Origin: Planctomycetia bacterium
Lineage (GTDB): Bacteria; Planctomycetota; Planctomycetia; Pirellulales; UBA1268
Assembly (NCBI GenBank): GCA_009926295.1
Contig: RFPF01000071.1
Location: forward strand, 1-12,585
Reading direction: 5' to 3'
DNA: 12,585 bases
The notes under the pieces are model-generated. The model searched no databases and had not been told where the DNA came from. It saw nothing but the letters and a program-made list of their open reading frames with translations. A program made the translations under genes and the position numbers. Shown here in pieces: positions 6,365-12,585 of this stretch. How positions within the stretch are numbered: position 1 is the stretch's first letter; each line of letters opens with the position of its first letter.

Positions 6365-6862
6365 ATGGTCCGCCTGTTCCTCGTCGCCGCCGTCGCCGCC
6401 GCGGCTTCCCTCGTCGCCGTGTCGGCCGATGCCGGCTTCGGCCACCACCGTCGTCATGCCGAACCCGGCTGTGCCGTCGAGCCGGGTTGCAGTGCCTTCG
6501 AACCCGCCTGTGCCATCGAGCCGTCGTGCGAGTGCGAGCCCGATTGCGGCGCCGTCACCTGCTGCCCGTCGAATCCGTGCATCAAGTACCGCCACAAGCA
6601 CGCCCACAAGCACAAGCACGACTGCGGCTGCTGCCCGGAGCCGACCTACGAGACGGTTCTCAACCCGACGAGCCCGGAGACATGCTGCACGGTGAACGTG
6701 CCGGTGTGCCTGCCGGCCTGCTGCCAGGGCTGCCCGTGCGAGACGTCGCGGTGCACGATCCTCGGCTGCGGCCAGGTGAAGTATGACTACGCCTGCGGCT
6801 GCTCCGTCATCGTGCGGTTCCAAAAGCACGGCGACATCATGGTGACGTACGTCGGCTTCTAG
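6365..6862 (+). CDS. Secreted Cys/His-rich small protein, unknown function
   Basis: A 165-residue protein with a clear Sec signal peptide (MVRLFLVAAVAAAASLVAVSADA, cleavage probably after residue 23). The mature part of about 142 residues has 23 cysteines. It begins with HHRRH, then an Glu-Pro-x-Cys repeated segment (residues 33-61; EPGC, EPGC, EPAC, EPSC, EPDC), a His/Lys cluster (RHKHAHKHKHD, 76-86), several CC pairs (66-67, 89-90, 107-108, 119-120), and a C-terminal portion with fewer Cys (VKYDYACGCSVIVRF onward). Such composition suggests disulfide-bonded surface or extracellular material, or metal binding by Cys and His; this is inference. I cannot name a family; I recall similar Cys-rich secreted proteins in planctomycetes but could not check. 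ATG at 6365 was chosen for the signal peptide and the AAGGAG site (6350-6355) 9 bases upstream; the frame is open further upstream but without support. Confidence 0.85.
   Translation: MVRLFLVAAVAAAASLVAVSADAGFGHHRRHAEPGCAVEPGCSAFEPACAIEPSCECEPDCGAVTCCPSNPCIKYRHKHAHKHKHDCGCCPEPTYETVLNPTSPETCCTVNVPVCLPACCQGCPCETSRCTILGCGQVKYDYACGCSVIVRFQKHGDIMVTYVGF
6461..6538 (+). repeat. Imperfect 39-bp tandem duplication in the Cys-rich gene
   Basis: Two in-frame units (6461-6499 and 6500-6538) start GAACCCGSCTGTGCCRTCGA and encode EPGCAVEPGCSAF and EPACAIEPSCECE. Each unit itself holds two EPxC steps, so the segment may have grown by internal duplication of a shorter EPxC module. Confidence 0.6.
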
Positions 6863-6889
6863 TCCGCATACCACCTGAACGCTCAACAG

Positions 6890-6930
6890 ACCCGGCCGGG
6901 GGCCAGAGCTCCCGGCCGGGTTTTTCGTTT
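6890..6930 (+). terminator. Rho-independent terminator of the Cys-rich gene
   Basis: ACCCGGCCGGG (6890-6900) and CCCGGCCGGGT (6911-6921) form an 11-bp perfect stem around a 10-base loop, followed by TTTTTCGTTT (6921-6930). It lies 28 bases after the Cys-rich gene stop. On the opposite strand the same stem begins 9 bases after the trxB stop but is not followed by a U run, so it mainly serves the plus strand. Confidence 0.92.
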
Positions 6931-7994
6931 CAGTGGTGGCCTTGGGACGCCAGCCAGCGCTCGGCATCGAGCGCAGCCATGCAGCCCGTGCCCGCGGCGG
7001 AGATCGCCTGGCGGTAGTGGTCGTCGGCCACGTCGCCCGCCGCGAACACACCTTCGACGCTCGTATCCGTGCGGAAGTGCTTCTTCCACACGATGTATTT
7101 CTTCGGCGTGAGCTCGAGCTGGCCGTCGAGGAAGGCCGTGTTGGGCGTGTGGCCAATGGCGAGGAATACGCCCGCTACGTCGAGCTTCGATTCCTTGCCC
7201 TTGTCGGTCGTGCTCTCGAGCCGCACACCCGTCACGCCCGCCTTGTCGTCACCGAGCACCTCGGCCAGCGCCGTGTCGAAGTGGATCGTGATCTTCGGGT
7301 CGTCGTGGGCCCGCTGGGCCATGATCTTGCTGGCCCGGAGCGCATCGCGGCGGTGCACGAGATGGACGCGGCTCGCGAACTTCGCGAGATACGTCGCCTC
7401 CTCGACGGCCGAGTCGCCGCCGCCGACCACGACGAGCTCCCGGTTGCGAAACCGCGGCAGCGCCCCGTCGCACACCGCGCAGGCGCTCACGCCGCGATTC
7501 TTGAACCGCTCCTCGCTCGGGAGGCCGAGCCAGTTGGCGCTCGCGCCGGTGGCCACGATCACGCACCGGGCGAAGATGGGCGCTCCATCGGCGGGCTGCA
7601 GTTGGAAGGGCCGCTTCGAGAAATCGACCTTCAGGATGTCGTCGGTGACGACGCGGGTGCCGAAGTTCACCGCCTGCTGCCGCATGAGTTCCATGAGCTC
7701 GGGGCCGGTGACGCCCTCGCCGGCGTGTGGAGCCATCATCTGGCGCCGTTCGGGAGGCAGAGCCGAGTCGAGGAAGGCCCCGAGATCGCCATGGGGGAAG
7801 CCGGCGTAGTTTTCCACCTCGCTCGTGAGCGCGAGCTGGCCGAGCGGCAGCGTGCCAGCCATCCGGTTTTTCTCGCTGATCGCCCCTTCGTAGACGAGCG
7901 GCTCGAGCTGGGCCCGGGCCGCGTAGGTGGCGGCCGACCAGCCGGCCGGGCCGCTGCCGATGATGATCAGGTTCTCGATGGGTGGTGTCGCCAT
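6930..7994 (-). CDS. trxB: Thioredoxin-disulfide reductase
   Basis: A 354-residue cytosolic FAD flavoenzyme that passes electrons from NADPH to thioredoxin. Visible in order: the FAD-binding IIGSGPAGWSAATYAARA (11-28); GQL and TSEVENYAGFP (52-67); ATGASANWLGLPSEE (148-162); the redox-active pair C172-AV-C175 followed by DG; the NADPH site GGGDSAVEEA (191-200) with HRR (214-216), the 2'-phosphate contact; and the second FAD motif FAAGDVADDHYRQA (317-330) with AGTGCMAA. It is about 35 residues longer than the usual 310-320: extra segments lie near residues 38-50 and 68-96 of the FAD domain. The active site is CAVC instead of the common CATC. The ATG has a GGAG box 7 bases upstream. No thioredoxin gene is nearby. 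It is transcribed convergently with the Cys-rich gene and divergently from the CstA gene. Confidence 0.95.
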   Translation of the reverse strand: MATPPIENLIIIGSGPAGWSAATYAARAQLEPLVYEGAISEKNRMAGTLPLGQLALTSEVENYAGFPHGDLGAFLDSALPPERRQMMAPHAGEGVTGPELMELMRQQAVNFGTRVVTDDILKVDFSKRPFQLQPADGAPIFARCVIVATGASANWLGLPSEERFKNRGVSACAVCDGALPRFRNRELVVVGGGDSAVEEATYLAKFASRVHLVHRRDALRASKIMAQRAHDDPKITIHFDTALAEVLGDDKAGVTGVRLESTTDKGKESKLDVAGVFLAIGHTPNTAFLDGQLELTPKKYIVWKKHFRTDTSVEGVFAAGDVADDHYRQAISAAGTGCMAALDAERWLASQGHH

Positions 7995-8132
7995 GCTCCC
8001 GCTCCGTGGACTGTCTCGTACCCGATTCGACGCTGCCGACGAGATCGACCATGATGGTGAAATTCAGGGCGGGCCGGAAGCCCCGCCATCCGTGCCCGGC
8101 GGAATGGCCGTGGCTGTGGTGAGGGATCTGCC
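7995..8132. promoter_or_regulatory. Divergent trxB / cstA intergenic region
   Basis: These 138 bases must carry control signals for both genes. For the CstA gene a weak pair TCGACG (8027-8032) and CATGAT (8050-8055), 17 bases apart, is the best promoter I can find (4 of 6 each). A 6-bp GC stem (GGCGGG 8068-8073 with CCCGCC 8082-8087) would fall in its leader. No clear promoter is seen for trxB. Confidence 0.3.
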
Positions 8133-9917
8133 GTGAGCCTGCTTGCGATTCTCCTGCCGAGTGCGATCCTGCTCGCCCTCGCCTACCGCATCTACGGCAG
8201 CGTGCTCGCCCGGTTGTTCCGCCTCGACGATGCGGATGCCACGCCCGCCGTCACGCTCCGCGACGACGTGGACTACGAGCCGATCGCGCCGCAGCTCCTC
8301 ATGGGGCAGCACTTTTCGGCGATCGCAGCGGCCGGACCGATCGTGGGTCCGATCCTCGCGGGCGTCGCCTTCGGGTGGCTGCCTGCGCTCCTCTGGATCC
8401 TCGTCGGCAGCATCTTCATCGGCGGCGTCCACGACTTCTCGGCGCTCGTGGCGTCCATCCGTCACAAGTCGCGGTCGATCGCCGAGGTCGTCCGCGACCA
8501 CATGAGCCGCCGGGCCTACGTCTTGTTCCTGGCGTTCGTGTGGATCGCGCTCGTCTACATCATCGTGGCGTTCACCGACATCACGGCCTCGAGCTTCGTG
8601 GGCCGGCAGACGCTCGAGAACGGCGACAGCGTGTCGGGGGGCGGCATCGCCACGTCGAGCCTGCTCTACCTCGTGATCCCCGTCGTGATGGGTGTCTGCA
8701 TGCGATACCTGAAAATGCCGCTTTGGCTCGCCACCGTGATCTTCGTGCCGCTGGTCGGCGTCGCGATCTGGATCGGGCAGTTCATTCCCTTCGACCTTGC
8801 AAGCGTGCTCGGCACGACGAATGCCCGCGCCCAACAAATCTGGGGCATCCTGCTCTTGCTCTACTGCCTGGGCGCAGCCATGGTGCCGATGTGGGCTCTC
8901 CTCCAGCCCCGCGGCCACCTCGGCGGCTGCTTTCTCTACGCGGCGCTCGCCGGCGCGGCGATCGGGCTCGTGATGAGCGACAGGCTCGTGGCGGGCGACG
9001 CGGCGGTGCGATACCCGGCGTTCACGAGCTGGCAGACGGCGAAGGCGGGCGACCTGATCCCCATGCTCTTCATCACGATCGCCTGCGGGGCCTGCTCCGG
9101 GTTTCATTCGCTGATCGCCTCCGGCACCACGAGCAAGCAGCTCCGTCGTGAAACCGACGCGAAGGCGATCGGCTACGGCACGATGCTCCTCGAGGCCATG
9201 GTGGCGATCGTGAGCCTGTGCTGCGTGATGGTGCTCGCGGCGGGCAGCCCGCTCGCGAACCAGCCCCCGAACTTCGTCTACGCTCTCGGTATGGGCAGCT
9301 TTCTGGAGATGCTGGGAGTGCCGGCTGCGATCGGCGTGTCGTTCGCGCTGATGGCCTTCACGACGTTCGTCTACGACACGCTCGACGTCTGCACGCGGCT
9401 CGGCCGCTACATCGTGCAGGAGCTGACCGGCCTTTCGGGCCGGGCCGGCGCATGGCTGGGCACCGCGCTCACGGCCGGCGTGCCGATGCTCTTTCTGCTC
9501 CGGCCGCAGCTCGACGGCAACGGCAACGCAGTGCCGGTGTGGAAGACGTTCTGGAGCCTGTTTGGGGCGAGCAACCAGCTGCTCGCGGCACTCACGCTCC
9601 TCGGCGTGACGGTGTGGCTGTGGCGGACGCGGCGGGCGGCGTGGGTGTGGCTCGTCACCGGCCTGCCGACGGCGTTCATGTATGCGATGAGCACGTGGGC
9701 CCTCACGGCGATGACCCTTCCGAAGTTCCGGGGTGCGACGGGGCTGGTCCTGCCTGCCGACCCTGTGCCGTGGGCGGGGCTCGTGCTGCTCGGGCTCGCG
9801 CTGGTGATGCTCGTCGAGGCGGTCCGGGTGATCGCCTTGCCGCAGCGACCGGGCGGGCCGGGGAGGATCGGAGGCCTTCCGGAGCCGCGTGGATGGGCCG
9901 CCGCCAAGACCGCGTGA
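8133..9917 (+). CDS. cstA: CstA-family carbon-starvation transporter
   Basis: A 594-residue polytopic inner-membrane protein of the CstA family. Members take up peptides or pyruvate during carbon limitation; which one applies here cannot be told. Family hallmarks: GQHFSAIAAAGPIVGPILAG (58-77), GSIFIGGVHDFSALVAS (92-108), SGFHSLIASGTTSKQL, VYDTLDVCTRLGRYIVQE and FWSLFGASNQLLAALTLLG. I estimate more than a dozen hydrophobic helices spread over the whole length. It is shorter than E. coli CstA (about 700 residues), as in many other bacterial members. The start GTG (8133) has GAGGGA (8121-8126) 6 bases upstream and opens directly into a hydrophobic helix (SLLAILLPSAILLALAY). No sensor kinase or response regulator is next to it. 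The last codons overlap the small DUF2256 gene. Confidence 0.92.
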   Translation: MSLLAILLPSAILLALAYRIYGSVLARLFRLDDADATPAVTLRDDVDYEPIAPQLLMGQHFSAIAAAGPIVGPILAGVAFGWLPALLWILVGSIFIGGVHDFSALVASIRHKSRSIAEVVRDHMSRRAYVLFLAFVWIALVYIIVAFTDITASSFVGRQTLENGDSVSGGGIATSSLLYLVIPVVMGVCMRYLKMPLWLATVIFVPLVGVAIWIGQFIPFDLASVLGTTNARAQQIWGILLLLYCLGAAMVPMWALLQPRGHLGGCFLYAALAGAAIGLVMSDRLVAGDAAVRYPAFTSWQTAKAGDLIPMLFITIACGACSGFHSLIASGTTSKQLRRETDAKAIGYGTMLLEAMVAIVSLCCVMVLAAGSPLANQPPNFVYALGMGSFLEMLGVPAAIGVSFALMAFTTFVYDTLDVCTRLGRYIVQELTGLSGRAGAWLGTALTAGVPMLFLLRPQLDGNGNAVPVWKTFWSLFGASNQLLAALTLLGVTVWLWRTRRAAWVWLVTGLPTAFMYAMSTWALTAMTLPKFRGATGLVLPADPVPWAGLVLLGLALVMLVEAVRVIALPQRPGGPGRIGGLPEPRGWAAAKTA

Positions 9918-10060
9918 ACCGCGGCAAGCCGACATTGCCGCAAAAGATCTGCGTCGCCTGCGGCCGGCCGTTTTCATGGCGCAAGAAATGGGAGCGGTGC
10001 TGGGAGCAGGTCCGCTACTGCAGCGATCGGTGCCGGATGAGGGGCAGCGTGACAGACTAA
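9893..10060 (+). CDS. DUF2256 small zinc-ribbon-like protein
   Basis: A 55-residue protein matching what I know of the DUF2256 family: KPTLPQKIC..CGRPFSWRKKWERCW followed by VRYCSDRCR. Its cysteines C20, C23, C43 and C47 are spaced CxxC ... CxxxC like a small zinc ribbon; C36 is extra. The function of the family is not known; family members are often found near photolyase/cryptochrome genes, but none is in this window. ATG at 9893 lies inside the end of the CstA gene (25-base overlap, other frame) with a GGAG box (9881-9884) 8 bases upstream. The alternative is GTG at 9914, overlapping the CstA stop as GTGA and giving 48 residues; the conserved part is unaffected. Cotranscription with the CstA gene is likely. 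Confidence 0.85.
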   Translation: MGRRQDRVNRGKPTLPQKICVACGRPFSWRKKWERCWEQVRYCSDRCRMRGSVTD

Positions 10061-10062
10061 AG

Positions 10063-10315
10063 CGCCGGCTCGGGGTTGCCCCTTGCCGCCTCGCCGGACG
10101 TTCGCCTCCGCCCTCCAGGCTTCGGCTCACTCGGATTTGCCTGCGCTCCGGCATCCTGTCTGCGCTGGTCAAATACGCCGGCTCGGGGTTGCCCCGTACC
10201 GCCTCGCCGGACGTTCGCCTCCGCCCTCCAGGCTTCGGCTCACTCGGATTTGCCTGCGCTCCGGCATCCTGCCTGCGCTGGTCAAATACGCCGGCTCGAC
10301 GGTAGGGGCAACCCC
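10063..10315. repeat. 113-bp tandem direct repeat with inverted end
   Basis: Two units, 10063-10175 and 10176-10288, are identical except for three bases by my reading (two in the CCCCTTGCC/CCCCGTACC segment and one in CCTGTCTGC/CCTGCCTGC). A third unit starts at 10289 (CGCCGGCTCG) and breaks off after 10 bases. Each unit begins with GGGGTTGCCCC (10072-10082, 10185-10195), and the tract ends with the exact inverse GGGGCAACCCC (10305-10315), preceded by GGTA, the inverse of TACC in unit 2. The period is not a multiple of three, and open frames through it look like chance. It fills the 285-base gap between the DUF2256 gene and nnrE; the remaining 30 bases hold the nnrE ribosome site. It resembles a dispersed non-coding repeat; other copies in the genome would be expected. 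Confidence 0.9.
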
Positions 10316-10345
10316 TCGCCTTCCGTAATCATCAGAGGATGCATC

Positions 10346-11044
10346 ATGAAACCGCTCACCCGTGCCGAGGTGCGGGACGTCGATCGTCGGGCGATCGAGG
10401 AGTTCGGGCTGCCCGGGATCGTCCTCATGGAGAATGCGGGCCGCAACGCAGCCATGCTTCTCCACGAGCGGGCACCGTTGGCCCGCGTCGTGATCGTGTG
10501 CGGCAAGGGGAACAACGCCGGCGACGGGTTCGTGATCGCACGGCATCTCGTGAACCTGGGCCATGAGGTCCGGCTGCTCTTGGCCTGCGACCCGCTGGAG
10601 TTTCGTGGTGATGTGGCGGTGAACTGGCGCGTCGTCGAGAGGATGGGAATTCCAGCCACGGTGCTCGCGACGGCCACGCAAGAGGAGTGGGAGCGGATGC
10701 TCACCGGGGCCGACTGGATCGTCGATGCGCTGCTCGGCACGGGGGCGACGGGATCGCCACGCGGGGCGATCGCCACGGCAATCGAGGCCGTGAACGCCGT
10801 GGCAACGCGGGATCACGCGGCCGTGTTCGCGGTCGACCTGCCCTCGGGGTTCGACTGCGACACGGGTGAAACGCCGGGGGCGTGCATCCGCGCGGACCTC
10901 ACCGCGACATTCGTGGCCCGCAAGGTGGGGTTCGACGTGTCCGGGGCGACCGACCGGCTCGGGGAGGTGCAGGTTTTGGAGATCGGGGCGCCCGCGGCTA
11001 CTTCAACCGTCCATCGAGGAACGTCCAGCCGAGCGAATCCATGA
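10346..11044 (+). CDS. nnrE: NAD(P)H-hydrate epimerase (YjeF N-terminal domain)
   Basis: A 232-residue cytosolic enzyme that interconverts R and S forms of hydrated NAD(P)H (NADHX, NADPHX) so that the S form can be dehydrated back. Recognisable motifs: LPGIVLMENAGRNAA (22-36), the phosphate-binding CGKGNNAGDGFVIARHL (52-68), WIVDALLGTG (124-133) with Asp127, and VDLPSGFDCDTGE (163-175). ADLTATFVARKVGF (183-196) is the closing family segment. It is the epimerase domain alone; the ADP-dependent dehydratase domain often fused to it (as in E. coli YjeF) is absent and must be encoded elsewhere. AGAGGA (10334-10339) lies 6 bases before the ATG; the frame is open upstream only because it reads through the repeat. 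The last 15-16 residues (from about 217) are antisense to the end of the convergent peptidase gene and look non-conserved. Confidence 0.93.
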   Translation: MKPLTRAEVRDVDRRAIEEFGLPGIVLMENAGRNAAMLLHERAPLARVVIVCGKGNNAGDGFVIARHLVNLGHEVRLLLACDPLEFRGDVAVNWRVVERMGIPATVLATATQEEWERMLTGADWIVDALLGTGATGSPRGAIATAIEAVNAVATRDHAAVFAVDLPSGFDCDTGETPGACIRADLTATFVARKVGFDVSGATDRLGEVQVLEIGAPAATSTVHRGTSSRANP

Positions 11045-12585
11045 AGGCCCGCTGCCTGTTGTCGGCGGCGCCGCCGTGCCCCCCCTCGACGTTCTCGTAG
11101 TAGAGGACATCCTTGCCCTGCTCCAGGAGCAGCGCCGTCATCTTGCGGGCATGCCCGGGGTGGACGCGGTCGTCGCGGGTGCTCGTCGTGATCAGGATCG
11201 GCGGATACCGCTTCGCGGGATCGACGTTGTGGTAGGGCGAGAAGCCGCGGATGAACGTCCACTCCTCGGCCTTGTCCGGGTTGCCGTATTCGCCCATCCA
11301 GCTCGCGCCGGCGAGGAGCTTGTTGAACCGCCGCATGTCGAGGAGGGGCACCTGGCAGACGACGGCCCCGAAGAGATCGGGGCGGCGCGTGTACATGTTG
11401 CCGACCAGCAGTCCGCCGTTGCTGCCTCCCATGATGCCGAGATGCTCCGGCGACGTCACCTTGCGGCGCACGAGATCTTCGGCCACGGCGGCGAAGTCCT
11501 CGTAGGCCCGCGGGCGCCTCTCCTTGAGCGCCGCCTGGTGCCAGCGCGGACCGAACTCGCCGCCGCCACGGATGTTGGCGATCACGTACACATGGCCCCG
11601 TTCCAGCCAGGCCGCTCCGGCGACGGCGTTGTAGCCGGGCACCAGCGGGATCTCGAAGCCGCCGTAGCCGTAGAGGAGCGTGGGCGTCGAGCCGTCGAGC
11701 GGAAGCTCGGCAGGCCCGACCTGGAAATACGGGATGCGTGTGCCGTCTTTCGAAACCGCCTCGTGCTGCCCGACCTCGAGCCCCTGCGACGCGAAGAACA
11801 CGGGCGTCTGCTTGAGTCGCTCCGGGGGCGTCGCCGGAGTCGATGAGGAGCGGATCGAGAGCGTGGAGGGCTCCAGCGGGCTCGACGTCACGAGCCAGCA
11901 ATCGTCCGAATCCATCTCGTCCACCGGAATCGCGGACGCCGTGCCGAACTCGGGCACCCCGGCCAACGGTTCCCGGTCCCAGGCCCGATCGACGAACGTC
12001 ACCGCATCCACGCGGCTTCGCACGTTGTCGAGCGTGGTGAGGAGGATGTGGTGCCGGGTGCCGGCCCAGGCGACGAGTGACGTTCGCTCCGTCGGCTCGA
12101 AGAGCACGTGCAGTTCACGGCGCCCCGCGAGGAATCCCTCGAAGTCGGTCGCCACGAGGCTGCCCGCCTTGTATGTCTTCCCGCCGACGGCCCAGTCGCT
12201 CCGCAGTTCCACGAGCAGCCATTCGCGATGCACGGCGGCGTTGGCGTCGTCGGGCTTTTCGACCTTCCGGAGCCGGCCGTCGCGGCGCAGAAACAGCTCG
12301 CTCGTCCAGAAGGTGATCTGGCGGCTCACGAAATCCCGCTCGAAACCGGGTGTGAGGTCGCGGGAGGCTCCCACGCTCATGTCATCGGGCTTCCCCTCGA
12401 ACACGAGGCTCGCGTCCGCGAGCGGACTGCCCCGCTTCCACTCGCGCACCGTCCGCGGATAGCCCGACGAGGTCAGCGAGCCGGGGCCAAAGTCGGTGGC
12501 CACGAACAGGCTGTCACGATCGCGCCAGGCCACGCGGCTCTTCGCCTCCGGGAGGGAAAAGCCACCCGGCACGAAGGTCTTCGCC
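10998..12585 (-). CDS. Prolyl oligopeptidase family serine peptidase (S9A), N-terminus outside window
   Basis: The C-terminal 529 residues of a prolyl oligopeptidase, which cleaves short peptides after proline. The frame stays open to the right edge (AKTFVPGGFSLPEAKS...), so the first part, probably 130-180 residues, is missing. The visible beta-propeller part includes VATDFGPGSLTSSGYPR and the segment EVGQHEAVSKDGTRIPYFQV that leads into the alpha/beta-hydrolase domain. That domain has YGYGGF, NIRGGGEFGPRWH, the nucleophile motif GGSNGG (Ser codon at 11421-11423), TRDDRVHPGHA (catalytic Asp, codon 11169-11171 or 11172-11174) and EGGHG (His codon 11076-11078), so the triad is complete. Whether it is secreted cannot be judged without the N-terminus. 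An internal GTG at 12570-12572 is not the start. Its 3' end overlaps nnrE by 47 bases, tail to tail, with no terminator between them. Confidence 0.93.
   Translation of the reverse strand, partial: AKTFVPGGFSLPEAKSRVAWRDRDSLFVATDFGPGSLTSSGYPRTVREWKRGSPLADASLVFEGKPDDMSVGASRDLTPGFERDFVSRQITFWTSELFLRRDGRLRKVEKPDDANAAVHREWLLVELRSDWAVGGKTYKAGSLVATDFEGFLAGRRELHVLFEPTERTSLVAWAGTRHHILLTTLDNVRSRVDAVTFVDRAWDREPLAGVPEFGTASAIPVDEMDSDDCWLVTSSPLEPSTLSIRSSSTPATPPERLKQTPVFFASQGLEVGQHEAVSKDGTRIPYFQVGPAELPLDGSTPTLLYGYGGFEIPLVPGYNAVAGAAWLERGHVYVIANIRGGGEFGPRWHQAALKERRPRAYEDFAAVAEDLVRRKVTSPEHLGIMGGSNGGLLVGNMYTRRPDLFGAVVCQVPLLDMRRFNKLLAGASWMGEYGNPDKAEEWTFIRGFSPYHNVDPAKRYPPILITTSTRDDRVHPGHARKMTALLLEQGKDVLYYENVEGGHGGAADNRQRAFMDSLGWTFLDGRLK

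Noticed and set aside
4621..6366. Long minus-strand open frame antisense to carA and the ThuA-like gene
   Set aside because: No family resemblance and shadow composition; the plus-strand genes have intact motifs.
9218..9892. Upstream extension of the DUF2256 frame through the CstA gene
   Set aside because: Shadow of the transporter gene in another frame; only the last 55 codons resemble a real protein.
8064..10172. 702-codon minus-strand open frame antisense to the CstA gene
   Set aside because: Extreme Arg/His/Asp/Glu composition typical of a shadow frame; it starts inside the 113-bp repeat and lies opposite a clear membrane transporter.
10063..10315. CRISPR array
   Set aside because: The units are contiguous 113-bp copies with no short-repeat/variable-spacer pattern and no cas genes nearby.

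Overview
The window is high-GC bacterial chromosome (by eye roughly two thirds G+C or more) with densely packed genes on both strands. Protein content points to a planctomycete, probably of the Pirellulales type. The clues are a secreted ThuA-like protein, a secreted very Cys-rich small protein, a MutY with an unusual catalytic-loop sequence, and housekeeping genes scattered into short operons. This assignment is an inference from family content; no rRNA or other taxonomic marker is present.

Layout. On the minus strand at the left edge, a membrane-anchored Pro/Ala-rich protein runs off the window (1-518). Upstream of it in transcription order is a compact minus-strand operon: TPR-like protein (2373-2885), thymidylate kinase tmk (1747-2376, 4-base ATGA overlap) and DNA polymerase III delta' subunit holB (691-1743, 3-base gap). 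A short divergent region then leads to plus-strand mutY (2968-4011), a secreted ThuA-domain protein (4061-4930) and carA (4933-6075). After a 289-base non-coding stretch holding a probable promoter and a perfect 10-bp inverted repeat comes a secreted protein with 23 cysteines (6365-6862). It ends at a strong intrinsic terminator that separates it from convergent trxB (6930-7994, minus). Divergent from trxB is a CstA-family carbon-starvation/peptide or pyruvate transporter (8133-9917), whose 3' end overlaps a small zinc-ribbon DUF2256 gene (9893-10060). A 113-bp tandem repeat bounded by a short inverted repeat (10063-10315) fills the gap before nnrE, an NAD(P)H-hydrate epimerase (10346-11044). 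The 3' end of nnrE overlaps, tail to tail, a prolyl oligopeptidase (minus) that enters from the right edge.

How the genes fit together. tmk and holB join dTTP supply to the replisome clamp loader, a pairing common in bacteria. mutY, nnrE and trxB are repair and redox-maintenance functions. carA feeds pyrimidine and arginine synthesis. No defence system, prophage, CRISPR array or secondary-metabolite cluster was seen. The least-explained items are the Cys/His-rich secreted protein with its structured leader, the MutY catalytic Asp-to-Glu change, the 113-bp repeat, and the truncated membrane-anchored protein at the left edge.
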